64,000 bases of DNA from Phaeocystidibacter sp965659725. GTDB lineage: Bacteria; Bacteroidota; Bacteroidia; Flavobacteriales; Schleiferiaceae. A program made the translations under genes and the position numbers. Under the pieces are notes generated by a model that was not told where the DNA came from, did no database searches, and saw only the letters and a program-made list of their open reading frames with translations. This document shows, piece after piece, positions 17,749 to 24,676 of the stretch. The DNA lies in the NCBI GenBank assembly GCA_965659725.1, contig CBFHXG010000004.1, positions 1 to 64,000 of the forward strand, in the 5' to 3' direction. Within the stretch, counting starts at the first letter, position 1, and each line of letters starts with the position of its first letter.

Positions 17749-19806
17749 ATGCCAATTATGAAGAAGCAATTGATATGGTCCGCAGGGATCATTGCCCTTG
17801 TCGTAGGCTGCAATAACAGCAGCACATCAGAGGTGGCTGAGGTAGATCCCAATGCGGGATTCGATCTCTCAGCGATCGATAGTAGTTATTCTCCTTGTGA
17901 GGATTTCTTCCACTTTTCAGCACAAGGTTGGATCGATCAAAACCCGATTCCATCCACCGAATCTAGCTGGGGTAAGTTTAGCATCCTAGCTAAAGAGAAC
18001 AAGAAGAAGGTCCGCGGTATCTTCGACGACCTACTCAATGCAAACGGCTCAGCGGAAAAGGGGTCCGACAAGCAATTGGTGGGAGACCTCTACCGTTCGG
18101 GAATGGACTCTGCCAAGATCGAAGAGCAAAAATTCGGTCCATTGGAGGATATGGTATCTCATATTGATGAAGCCAACTCCGTGGAGGATTGGTTCAAGAG
18201 AGCTTCGGAGTTGCAGATGTCGTCCGTTACCATGCCTATTTCGGCCTATGTTTCTTCAGATGACAAGAATGCATCCATGAATATCTTGCACATGGGGCAA
18301 AGCGGACTTGGTCTTCCCGATCGTTCGTATTACTTCGACGAAGATTCTACATCGCAGTTCATTCGCGATGCGTACATCGTTCATATCACCAGAATGTTGA
18401 CTATGTATGGAGTGGCGGAAGATCGTGCACGCGATGATGCCCGCTCCATCTTCGAATTCGAGCGTTCTCTGGCAGAGCATCACCTAACGCGTGTTCAGCG
18501 TCGTGATCCCGATCTTCGTTATAATAAGATGTCGGTTGATGAACTCAAGGAAATGTCGCCAAACCTCCCGGTTGACGTTTACTTTGGTGCTAAGAACATC
18601 GAGCCTGCCGAGCTGATCGTTACATCCAAGGATTATGTGGAATGGTTGAGTGCCTCAGTAAGTTCATGGAATCTGGAATTGCTCAAGGCCTATTCAACAT
18701 GGCACATCATCAACGCCTACGCGCCATACTTGCACCACGATGCGGTAAGGGCCGATTTCGCCTTCTACGGTACCATCTTGAATGGTCGTCAAGAGCTTCA
18801 GCCACGTTGGAGAAGGGTTCAAGATGCCATGGGTGGTTTGAACGAGCAGATCGGACACCTCTATGTCGATCAATATTTCCCGCCTGAGCACAAGGCAAGG
18901 GTAGAGGCGATGGTGGAAGACCTACGTTCCGCATTCCGAGTTCGCATCGAGGGATTGGATTGGATGAGTGATCAAACAAAGGCAAAGGCCCTTGAGAAGC
19001 TAGAAGCCTTTACTTACAAGATCGGTTACCCAGATAAGTGGAGCGATTATTCTGATCTCGACATCACCGCCGGTGAGTATGTTGAGAACCTACAGAATCT
19101 AAGTGCGTATACGACGGTTGAGAATTTTGCCAAAATGGGCGAGCCGGTAGATAAGGACGAGTGGTTCATGGGTGCGCATATCGTCAATGCCTACTACAAT
19201 CCAAATAACAACGAAGTGGTGTTCCCAGCAGGTATCCTTCAGCCGCCATTCTTTATGCCCGAAGCTGATGATGCCATTAACTATGGTGCTATTGGCGGTG
19301 TGATCGGTCATGAATTTACACATGGCTTCGACGATCAAGGAAGCAAGTACGACAAAGACGGAAACCTCAATGATTGGTGGACTCCAGAAGATCGTGCCCG
19401 TTTTGAGGAGTTGACCCAAAAGGTAGTCGATCAATACAGCAGCTATGAGGCTTTGCCAGATAACTACGTTTCAGGCGAACTGACCTTGGGTGAGAACATT
19501 GCGGATCTCGGGGGCTTGACCTTGGCGTATCACGCATACCGTTTGAAGATGGAAGGAAAGCCAGAGCCGGAACCGATCGGTGGATTTACAGATGAGCAAC
19601 GCATATTCCTGGGGTGGGCTCAAGTTTGGCAGGTGCACTACACCGACGAGCAGTTGCTCTACCGATTGAAGAACGATGTTCACTCTCCGGGTGAATACCG
19701 CGTGATCGGGCCAATGAGTAACATGCCAGAATTCTGGGAGTCTTTCGATTGTCCGGAAGGTGCGCCAATGCACTTAGACCAACAAAGACACGCTACCATC
19801 TGGTAA
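17749..19806 (+). CDS. M13-family (neprilysin/PepO-like) metallopeptidase lipoprotein
   Basis: This is a lipid-anchored zinc endopeptidase of family M13 that cleaves oligopeptides. A lipoprotein signal ends in LVVGC; the ATG at 17758 (MKKQLIWSAG) gives the more typical signal, while the ATG at 17749 lies 1 base after the M61 stop. The zinc motif HEFTH is at residues 521-525 and the third-ligand motif ENIADLGG about 60 residues later. The C-terminus ends in the family-typical W after a CPEGAPM segment. Total length (685 aa) matches bacterial M13 enzymes. An intrinsic terminator 21 bases downstream closes the ABC-peptidase unit. Confidence 0.94.
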   Translation: MPIMKKQLIWSAGIIALVVGCNNSSTSEVAEVDPNAGFDLSAIDSSYSPCEDFFHFSAQGWIDQNPIPSTESSWGKFSILAKENKKKVRGIFDDLLNANGSAEKGSDKQLVGDLYRSGMDSAKIEEQKFGPLEDMVSHIDEANSVEDWFKRASELQMSSVTMPISAYVSSDDKNASMNILHMGQSGLGLPDRSYYFDEDSTSQFIRDAYIVHITRMLTMYGVAEDRARDDARSIFEFERSLAEHHLTRVQRRDPDLRYNKMSVDELKEMSPNLPVDVYFGAKNIEPAELIVTSKDYVEWLSASVSSWNLELLKAYSTWHIINAYAPYLHHDAVRADFAFYGTILNGRQELQPRWRRVQDAMGGLNEQIGHLYVDQYFPPEHKARVEAMVEDLRSAFRVRIEGLDWMSDQTKAKALEKLEAFTYKIGYPDKWSDYSDLDITAGEYVENLQNLSAYTTVENFAKMGEPVDKDEWFMGAHIVNAYYNPNNNEVVFPAGILQPPFFMPEADDAINYGAIGGVIGHEFTHGFDDQGSKYDKDGNLNDWWTPEDRARFEELTQKVVDQYSSYEALPDNYVSGELTLGENIADLGGLTLAYHAYRLKMEGKPEPEPIGGFTDEQRIFLGWAQVWQVHYTDEQLLYRLKNDVHSPGEYRVIGPMSNMPEFWESFDCPEGAPMHLDQQRHATIW

Positions 19807-19827
19807 GAAGTTTAGATATTAGAAATG

Positions 19828-19857
19828 AAAGGGGTGAGGAATCACTCCTTTCTTCGT
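19828..19857 (+). terminator. Intrinsic terminator after the M13 gene
   Basis: Ten-base arms 19828-19837 (AAAGGGGTGA) and 19842-19851 (TCACTCCTTT) pair with one G-U wobble around a GGAA loop. A moderately T-rich tail follows. It ends the 7546-19806 unit and separates it from the rhodanese operon. Confidence 0.7.
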
Positions 19858-19869
19858 TTATGACCTTCT

Positions 19870-19915
19870 TGTGATATGGGTCACGTTACTTGTGGAATGA
19901 CCCGACCTATCTTTG
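19870..19915 (+). promoter_or_regulatory. CRP/FNR-like site and -7 element upstream of the rhodanese operon
   Basis: TGTGA-TATGGG-TCACG at 19870-19885 is an almost perfect CRP-type half-site pair (TGTGA-N6-TCACA). A perfect -7 element TATCTTTG follows at 19908-19915. With initiation about six bases past the -7 element, the dyad centre falls near -43, close to a class II activator position. A second dyad, GGGTCA (19878-19883) with TGACCC (19898-19903), overlaps it. No good -33 element is seen, consistent with activator dependence. Confidence 0.55.
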
Positions 19916-19935
19916 TGCTCAGATTTTAAAAATAA

Positions 19936-20220
19936 ATGCAATCACATATGAACGAAATCATCAATAATCCAAACGCAACCATCGTTGACGTTAGAACTCC
20001 GGGAGAGTTTGCCTCAGGCAAAGTAGAAGGATCGATCAACATTCCTTTGAATGAGGTTCCTCATCGCATAGACGAGTTCAAGAACTTGAGCAAGCCATTG
20101 GTCCTTTGTTGTTTGTCAGGCGGACGCTCAGGTCAAGCTGTTCAGTTCCTCAAAGCACAAGGCATCGAAGATATTTACAACGGTGGCGGCTGGTCACAAG
20201 TTGCAGTTCACAAAATGTAA
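19936..20220 (+). CDS. Single-domain rhodanese (1), cytoplasmic
   Basis: This is a cytoplasmic single-domain rhodanese (94 aa) that would carry sulfur as a persulfide on Cys59 in the active-site loop CLSGGRS. The N-terminal VDVRTPGEFASGKVEGSINIP is the characteristic rhodanese signature. Cys58 precedes the catalytic cysteine, also seen in the next rhodanese. An in-frame ATG at 19948 (MNEIINNP) is a possible alternative start. It is the first gene of a seven-gene run and lies 20 bases past the -7 element. The persulfide donor and acceptor cannot be named from sequence. Confidence 0.92.
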   Translation: MQSHMNEIINNPNATIVDVRTPGEFASGKVEGSINIPLNEVPHRIDEFKNLSKPLVLCCLSGGRSGQAVQFLKAQGIEDIYNGGGWSQVAVHKM

Positions 20221-20228
20221 GTCAACCT

Positions 20229-20537
20229 ATGAGTTTACTAGGAAAGATATTCAAGCGTTCAACCCCCGATTATCAGCAATGGATAAGCGAGGGTGGAGTT
20301 ATTGTAGATGTACGCACCAGGCCAGAGTATAAATCGGGCCACATCAAAGGCAGTAAGAACATCCCATTGGACGAGATCGGTAAGAGTATGCATAAGCTCG
20401 ACAAGAACAAGCCTGTTATCGTATGTTGTCGAAGCGGGATGAGGAGTGGTCAGGCTTTAGGCATCCTGAAGCAGGCCGGTTTTGAACGTGTTCATAATGG
20501 AGGCGGCTGGACCAATCTTCAGCGTAAGCTAGGTTGA
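20229..20537 (+). CDS. Single-domain rhodanese (2), cytoplasmic
   Basis: This is a second cytoplasmic rhodanese (102 aa), starting at the ATG 20229 (MSLLGKIFKRS) eight bases after the first. Upstream in-frame codons are not rhodanese-like and overlap gene 1, so they are excluded. The signature VDVRTRPEYKSGHIKGSKNIP is present and the active-site loop is CRSGMRS with Cys67. The short basic N-terminal extension (about 18 residues) is the main difference from rhodanese 1. The two genes are paralogous but clearly diverged, so distinct partners are likely. Confidence 0.92.
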   Translation: MSLLGKIFKRSTPDYQQWISEGGVIVDVRTRPEYKSGHIKGSKNIPLDEIGKSMHKLDKNKPVIVCCRSGMRSGQALGILKQAGFERVHNGGGWTNLQRKLG

Positions 20538-20555
20538 TTTAGTACCTTGGATAAA

Positions 20556-20996
20556 ATGAAAAGTATGAAAGCACTATTTGTAGCAGCTTCGTTGTTTACA
20601 CTTACGGCATGTGGACAAAGCAGCGAGTCCGCTTCAACGAGCAGCGCACCGCAAACAGAAACACAGGAAGTGAAAACGGAAAGAGTGGATGTTGGTCCGG
20701 ATGAGTTTGAAAGCATGATGGCTGAAGCACCAGGAATGCTGGTGGATTGCCGTACTCCAGGCGAGTATGCATCGGGTCATCTCGAAGGTTCAACACTGAT
20801 CGATTACAATGGCCAAGACTTCCGTTCTGAGGTCGACAAGCTCGACAAAGATCAAACTGTGTATATCTACTGCCGTTCAGGTGGTAGAAGTGGTCGCGCC
20901 GCTTCAATGATGAGCGAGATGGGATTCACGAAGGTGGTTAACCTGAATGGGGGTATCCTCGCCTGGGAATCCGACGGTAAAGAAATAAAGCGGTAA
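20556..20996 (+). CDS. Rhodanese-domain lipoprotein (3)
   Basis: This is a lipid-anchored rhodanese facing the periplasm. The start at ATG 20556 (MKSMKALFVA) or 20565 gives a lipoprotein signal ending LTLTAC; a TTG at 20547 is less likely. A Ser/Thr/Gln/Glu-rich linker of about 30 residues leads to the rhodanese domain, with CRTPGEYASGHLEGS and the active-site loop YCRSGGRSG. Having cytoplasmic and periplasmic rhodaneses in one operon suggests sulfur handling on both sides of the inner membrane. The linker could let the domain reach a membrane partner such as the DUF6132 protein encoded next. Confidence 0.9.
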   Translation: MKSMKALFVAASLFTLTACGQSSESASTSSAPQTETQEVKTERVDVGPDEFESMMAEAPGMLVDCRTPGEYASGHLEGSTLIDYNGQDFRSEVDKLDKDQTVYIYCRSGGRSGRAASMMSEMGFTKVVNLNGGILAWESDGKEIKR

Positions 20997-21011
20997 TCGT
21001 TTCAAATTGAA

Positions 21012-21254
21012 ATGAAGCTACTGCAAAACAAATTCACCTGGTGGGGCATCGGCATTGTAATCGGTGCCCTGGCAGGGTATGTCTATTATTTAGAAGTAGG
21101 ATGTAACTCGGGCAGTTGCGCCATTACTTCAGATCCCACCAATAGCGCGGTGTACGGAGCGCTCATGGGCGTCATTCTATTCGATGGCTTTCACAAGAAG
21201 AAAGCCTTCCAGAAGGCGGAAGACGACGACAATCCTATAGATCATTCATCATAA
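21012..21254 (+). CDS. Small DUF6132-type membrane protein
   Basis: This is an 80-residue inner-membrane protein with two predicted helices (about residues 10-27 and 47-62). Between them is a short loop with two cysteines in the context VGCNSGSCAITSDP, and the C-terminus is charged and cytoplasmic. The pattern matches the DUF6132 family, which I know mainly from genomic neighbours of rhodaneses. The loop cysteines would face the periplasm if the N-terminus is cytoplasmic, making a thiol relay with the lipoprotein rhodanese conceivable, but this is inference. It lies 15 bases downstream of rhodanese 3. Confidence 0.8.
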   Translation: MKLLQNKFTWWGIGIVIGALAGYVYYLEVGCNSGSCAITSDPTNSAVYGALMGVILFDGFHKKKAFQKAEDDDNPIDHSS

Positions 21255-21260
21255 GTTTTA

Positions 21261-21281
21261 TATTAGTTAGTTGAACTAATA
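21261..21281. promoter_or_regulatory. Eight-base-arm dyad before the YbjN-like gene
   Basis: TATTAGTT-AGTTG-AACTAATA is a perfect inverted repeat with a five-base centre, ending 11 bases before the ATG at 21293. No T-tract follows, so it is not a terminator. It could be an operator for an internal promoter or an mRNA hairpin controlling translation of the downstream gene. Confidence 0.45.
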
Positions 21282-21292
21282 CCTCACAACTT

Positions 21293-21757
21293 ATGAAGAC
21301 TGTTGTCAGACTACCGATCTTCTTAGGATTCGTACTATCAATTTTATCCTTTACTGGGTCAGCTCAAAACTATTCGGAACAAGAGCTTCAGGAGATTTTC
21401 CTCGATGCCCTCACGGATATTGGAGTAGAAGGATATGTAGATAGTGATGGAGATGTGCAATTCGAATACAGCGGACACAATTATTATATCGGTGTTGATG
21501 AATCGGATCAAGAGTTCGTTAATGTGGTGCTGTTCAACGTCTGGCCTATCGAATCGAATTCTGAAGCGGTGGAGGTTGTCTTTGCCTGCGATGCGGTTAA
21601 TCGGCAAGCAAAGGTGGCCAAGGCGTATACCAACAATGACAATGTGTGGATAGCCGCTGAGCTATTTCTCGGCAGTCCTCGTGATATGGCCGAATTGCTT
21701 GAACGCTGTTTGGAAGCGGTCGAGGCAGGTTTAGATATATTTGTCGAGAACATGTAG
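21293..21757 (+). CDS. Exported YbjN/secretion-chaperone-fold-like protein
   Basis: This is an exported 154-residue protein with a signal peptide ending near SFTGSAQ (residue 25). The mature region pattern (YVDSDGDVQFEYSGHNYYI, then a DEXD-like turn, a strand pair and VNRQAKVAKAYTNNDNVW) resembles the YbjN/type III secretion-chaperone-like fold. A helix at the C-terminus completes the pattern. The function of such exported versions is unknown to me. It lies in the rhodanese-thioredoxin run, between a dyad and the heme lipoprotein gene 5 bases downstream, so it is probably co-expressed with them. Confidence 0.62.
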   Translation: MKTVVRLPIFLGFVLSILSFTGSAQNYSEQELQEIFLDALTDIGVEGYVDSDGDVQFEYSGHNYYIGVDESDQEFVNVVLFNVWPIESNSEAVEVVFACDAVNRQAKVAKAYTNNDNVWIAAELFLGSPRDMAELLERCLEAVEAGLDIFVENM

Positions 21758-21762
21758 TCCCT

Positions 21763-22362
21763 ATGAAAAGAGCCCTGTTATTCGTCATCCCTTTATTTAT
21801 CCTTGCATCGTGCCAGTGTTCCGACGAGCCTAGGGAGGGTATGGCCTTGACTGAAGATCAAGTGATTGCTGAAGGCAATAGGATCGCTGATGCAAGTCAG
21901 GGTGCGCTGGCCGGAGCCTTGATGTCAAAGGTCAAGACCGATGGCTTTGAAGGGGCTGTCTCTTTTTGTCACGTTGCGGCTGTGCCGTTGGCCGACTCTC
22001 TTTCTTTGATCTACAATGCTGATGTTCGAAGAACTTCATTTCGTTATAGAAATGAGGGAAATATGCCAGATAGCACAGATAAGCTCGTTTTGGCTACGTT
22101 TGAAGAGAAGCACGAACTGGATGAGGTTCCAGAACCTGCCGTTGTTGAGACCAACGATGGTGCTATTCGTTTCTACAAGCCGATCTATGCCGCTCCCGTT
22201 TGTTTGAATTGTCACGGTATGCCAGGTGAAGATCTCACAGCAGATCTTCATGCTTTGATATTGGAGGAATATCCAGAGGATAGGGCGGTTGGATTTGAAG
22301 AAGGCGATATACGCGGTGCTTGGGTCATCGAATTTGCCAATTCATACGTTAAAGAGAAATGA
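21763..22362 (+). CDS. DUF3365 (Tll0287-like) c-type heme lipoprotein
   Basis: This is a lipid-anchored periplasmic protein of 199 residues with a signal ending LASC and a single c-type heme motif CLNCH near residue 149. The DUF3365 domain has a PAS-like fold, and members are thought to be redox or ligand sensors. The family features ALAGALMSKV and the FRYRNEGNMPD segment are visible. The stop overlaps the thioredoxin start by 4 bases, so the two are translationally coupled. In this operon it could report or relay periplasmic redox state, but no electron partner is evident. Confidence 0.86.
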   Translation: MKRALLFVIPLFILASCQCSDEPREGMALTEDQVIAEGNRIADASQGALAGALMSKVKTDGFEGAVSFCHVAAVPLADSLSLIYNADVRRTSFRYRNEGNMPDSTDKLVLATFEEKHELDEVPEPAVVETNDGAIRFYKPIYAAPVCLNCHGMPGEDLTADLHALILEEYPEDRAVGFEEGDIRGAWVIEFANSYVKEK

Positions 22363-22655
22363 GTCGATTTGGAGATGTCGTCAAAGAAGGAAATGTACTT
22401 GTCGATTTTCACGCCACCTGGTGTGGTCCTTGTAAGGTCTTAGGTCCGGTTCTTCAAGAACTATCATCCGAATGGGGTGATAGAGTTAAGGTGATCAAGA
22501 TCGATGTAGATAAGAATCAAGAACTAGCGCAGAAGCTATCGGTTCAAGGAGTGCCTACTATGATTTTATATGTGGGTGGTAAGCCAGTCTGGCGAAAGTC
22601 GGGCGCCCTACCCAAGCATGTTATCAAACAGGAGGTGGAACCTCTCTTGATTTAA
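22359..22655 (+). CDS. Thioredoxin
   Basis: This is a cytoplasmic thioredoxin (98 aa) with the canonical active site WCGPC (about residues 22-26), a cis-proline in GVPTM and a C-terminal helix. No signal peptide is present, so it acts in the cytoplasm, possibly reducing persulfides released from the two cytoplasmic rhodaneses. It overlaps the DUF3365 gene by 4 bases and is followed by a strong terminator, which makes it the last gene of the operon. It is slightly shorter at the N-terminus than E. coli thioredoxin. Confidence 0.93.
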   Translation: MSRFGDVVKEGNVLVDFHATWCGPCKVLGPVLQELSSEWGDRVKVIKIDVDKNQELAQKLSVQGVPTMILYVGGKPVWRKSGALPKHVIKQEVEPLLI

Positions 22656-22670
22656 AGCTGACTTAGAATA

Positions 22671-22699
22671 AAAGATCCCGCACTTGGCGGGATCTTTTT
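22671..22699. terminator. Strong bidirectional intrinsic terminator
   Basis: Eleven-base perfect arms AAAGATCCCGC (22671-22681) and GCGGGATCTTT (22687-22697) surround a five-base loop, with T-runs on both strands. It serves the thioredoxin gene and the convergent SPOR gene. Confidence 0.92.
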
Positions 22700-22702
22700 G
22701 TT

Positions 22703-23206
22703 TTATTGCTCGTCTTGTTCTTCTTGAGATCGCATGGCGTTCTCTCTAGTGTCCAACGCATTTTGATCTCTTTCGTCTCCTTGTTCTTCGGTTGGTTCGG
22801 CATTCTCCTCTTGCCTTTGAAGTGCAGGCGGCTCAATGGACGTTTCGATTACGAAGGCTCCAGGGAAGTGTGCCCTAACCTTTAAAAGGGCTGCCTCTGC
22901 TTCATAAAGTGTTCGGTAGTTACCTACCTGAAGTTTGTAGTCTGGTGTTTCAAAGATCACCATGCTTTCCATCTCTGGTAGTGCGGTCATGGCCCTAGAC
23001 CTCCAGCGGTTGGCCTCTGAGCGCTGACCATTGAAGATCTGTACGCGGTATCCGCTGATCTCTCTCTTTTGATTCACCTTCAAATAGTGATTCATGGATC
23101 GGAAGAACTCAGGATCAGCCTTTTGATTGAGTTCGCCCCTGTTCTGGCCGTTTGCATCGACAAACAACATCAAAGTGAATGCGCAGAGAACTAGATGAGT
23201 ATGCAT
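22703..23206 (-). CDS. Exported SPOR-like domain protein
   Basis: This is an exported 167-residue protein with a signal peptide ending near DANGQ. Residues about 50-125 show the SPOR pattern: GYRVQIFNGQRSEANRW, then a second repeat YKLQVGNYRTLYEAEAAL. SPOR domains bind denuded glycan strands of peptidoglycan at division sites. The C-terminal tail is Glu/Gln/Asp-rich and probably disordered. It is monocistronic, with a -7 element (TATCTTTG on the minus strand, 23233-23226) 20 bases before the start and the shared terminator at its end. Confidence 0.85.
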   Translation of the reverse strand: MHTHLVLCAFTLMLFVDANGQNRGELNQKADPEFFRSMNHYLKVNQKREISGYRVQIFNGQRSEANRWRSRAMTALPEMESMVIFETPDYKLQVGNYRTLYEAEAALLKVRAHFPGAFVIETSIEPPALQRQEENAEPTEEQGDERDQNALDTRENAMRSQEEQDEQ

Positions 23207-23225
23207 TATATTCGCTTAGTTTGTG

Positions 23226-23233
23226 CAAAGATA
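23226..23233 (-). promoter_or_regulatory. -7 element for the SPOR gene
   Basis: Read on the minus strand this is TATCTTTG, a perfect TAnnTTTG match about 20 bases before the SPOR start at 23206. No clear -33 element is present at the usual distance. Confidence 0.45.
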
Positions 23234-23262
23234 AAGAACCGCTAATTCTCGGAATTATGCGG

Positions 23263-23282
23263 AGTCTAAAGCAATTTAGACT
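23263..23282. promoter_or_regulatory. Perfect dyad upstream of the respiratory operon
   Basis: AGTCTAAA-GCAA-TTTAGACT is a perfect 8-base-arm dyad in the divergent region between the SPOR gene and actA. No T-tract follows, so it looks like a regulator-binding site rather than a terminator. It lies about 56 bases upstream of the candidate actA -7 element. Confidence 0.5.
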
Positions 23283-23337
23283 GATTATAAATTACGATAA
23301 GAAACACACAACAGATGTTCCGAGGCCTTCTATGTGT

Positions 23338-23345
23338 TAAATTTG
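23338..23345 (+). promoter_or_regulatory. -7 element for the actABCDEF-coxBA operon
   Basis: TAAATTTG matches TAnnTTTG exactly and lies 38 bases before the ATG at 23384. Its position inside the longer reading frame that opens at 23315 supports 23384 as the true actA start. Confidence 0.5.
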
Positions 23346-23383
23346 CCAACCGAAGTACGGAATCGTATCATTTGAGGTCCCTT

Positions 23384-24655
23384 ATGAAAAATCTTTACCG
23401 ATTTCACATTCGCTTTATCCCGTTGATTCTAGGAATCCTAGCGATGGGAGTGACTGCGAAGGCCCAAGACATCGAAGGTGATGTAGCAGCGGGCGAGAAA
23501 TTGTTCAAAACCTATTGTGCATCCTGTCACAAGTTGGATAAAGACGCTATTGGTCCCGCTTTGGGCGACGTGACCGAGCGTAGATCCACTGAATGGTTGC
23601 TATCCTGGATTATTAACAACGTAGAGTTCCGCGCCACGGGTGATGCGGATGCCATTGCGGTTTACGAAGAGTGGGCGCCACAGGCGATGCCAGCCTTCGA
23701 ATACCTAAAGGAGGAGGAGATCATGAACATCTTGGCCTACACAGCCAATCCTCCTGCGGCTCCAGCTCCAGCCGGAGGTGAGTCTATGGCGGAAACGCAA
23801 GTGGTGGAGGCCGAGCCTTCTCCTGTGCCGATGATCGTTTTAGGCATCTTCTTGATCCTATTGATCGCTGTCTTAGCTCGCGTGAGAAACACACTACGTA
23901 TCGTAAAAGGAGAGGATCCAACCACGGTGTTGCAGGATATGAATGCCTATCGTCGCTTCTTGGCGAAGAATACGGGCTTCATGACTGTATTTACCATCGT
24001 TGTGGCGGTTGCCTTCCTTAACGTTGCCTATTGGTATCTCATGGGTGTGGGCGTTGAGCAAGAATATCAACCTGAACAGCCAATTGCATTCTCCCACGAA
24101 CTGCACGCCGGACAGAATCAGATCGATTGTAACTACTGCCATAGTAGTGCGCGCCACTCGAAGCATTCAGGTATCCCTGCTGCCAACGTGTGTATGAACT
24201 GTCACATGTATGTTGATGGTTCTGAGATCACCGACGCTGCTGGTAACCCTAAGTACGGTGGTGATCGTTCTCCTGAAATCCAGAAGATCTACGATGCAAT
24301 CGGTTGGGACCCAGACAAGCTGGCTTACATTGAAGACTACGAGCAAAAGCCGATCAAGTGGGTGCGTATCCACAACCTTCCGGACCTTGCTTACTTCAAC
24401 CACGCGCAGCACGTAACCGCTGGCCAGATCGAATGCCAGACCTGTCACGGTCCGATCCAAGAAATGGAAGAAGTATATCAATACAGCTCATTGACGATGG
24501 GTTGGTGTATCAACTGTCACCGCGAGACAGAAGTAAAAGTGAACACCAACGGCTACTATGAGCCGCAGCACGACAAGCTCGTTGAGAAGTATCACGGTGA
24601 AGACATCACTGTTGAGAAGATCGGCGGATTGGAGTGTGGTAAGTGTCACTATTAA
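23384..24655 (+). CDS. actA: Alternative complex III subunit ActA, multiheme cytochrome c
   Basis: This is the periplasmic multiheme subunit of alternative complex III, which oxidises menaquinol and passes electrons to the terminal oxidase. I start at ATG 23384 (MKNLYRFH), which gives a signal sequence ending near AKAQD. Six CxxCH motifs are visible: CASCH in an N-terminal monoheme cytochrome domain, then CNYCH, CMNCH, CQTCH, CINCH and CGKCH in the pentaheme region. Two hydrophobic segments (about 150-170 and 200-225) separate the parts, with GxxxEQ(E)YQPEQPIAFSH leading into the heme region. The additional N-terminal cytochrome domain makes this a fusion relative to a plain pentaheme ActA. 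ActB follows after 21 bases. Confidence 0.93.
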   Translation: MKNLYRFHIRFIPLILGILAMGVTAKAQDIEGDVAAGEKLFKTYCASCHKLDKDAIGPALGDVTERRSTEWLLSWIINNVEFRATGDADAIAVYEEWAPQAMPAFEYLKEEEIMNILAYTANPPAAPAPAGGESMAETQVVEAEPSPVPMIVLGIFLILLIAVLARVRNTLRIVKGEDPTTVLQDMNAYRRFLAKNTGFMTVFTIVVAVAFLNVAYWYLMGVGVEQEYQPEQPIAFSHELHAGQNQIDCNYCHSSARHSKHSGIPAANVCMNCHMYVDGSEITDAAGNPKYGGDRSPEIQKIYDAIGWDPDKLAYIEDYEQKPIKWVRIHNLPDLAYFNHAQHVTAGQIECQTCHGPIQEMEEVYQYSSLTMGWCINCHRETEVKVNTNGYYEPQHDKLVEKYHGEDITVEKIGGLECGKCHY

Positions 24656-24676
24656 AATAACCCCGGATCATCAATA

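Noticed and set aside
20106..20228. Upstream extension of rhodanese 2 into rhodanese 1
   Set aside because: The extension is out-of-frame translation of rhodanese 1 and contains no rhodanese features.
23315..23383. Upstream extension of actA to the ATG at 23315
   Set aside because: The added residues are not signal-like and cover the -7 element at 23338-23345. The ATG at 23384 gives a proper signal sequence.
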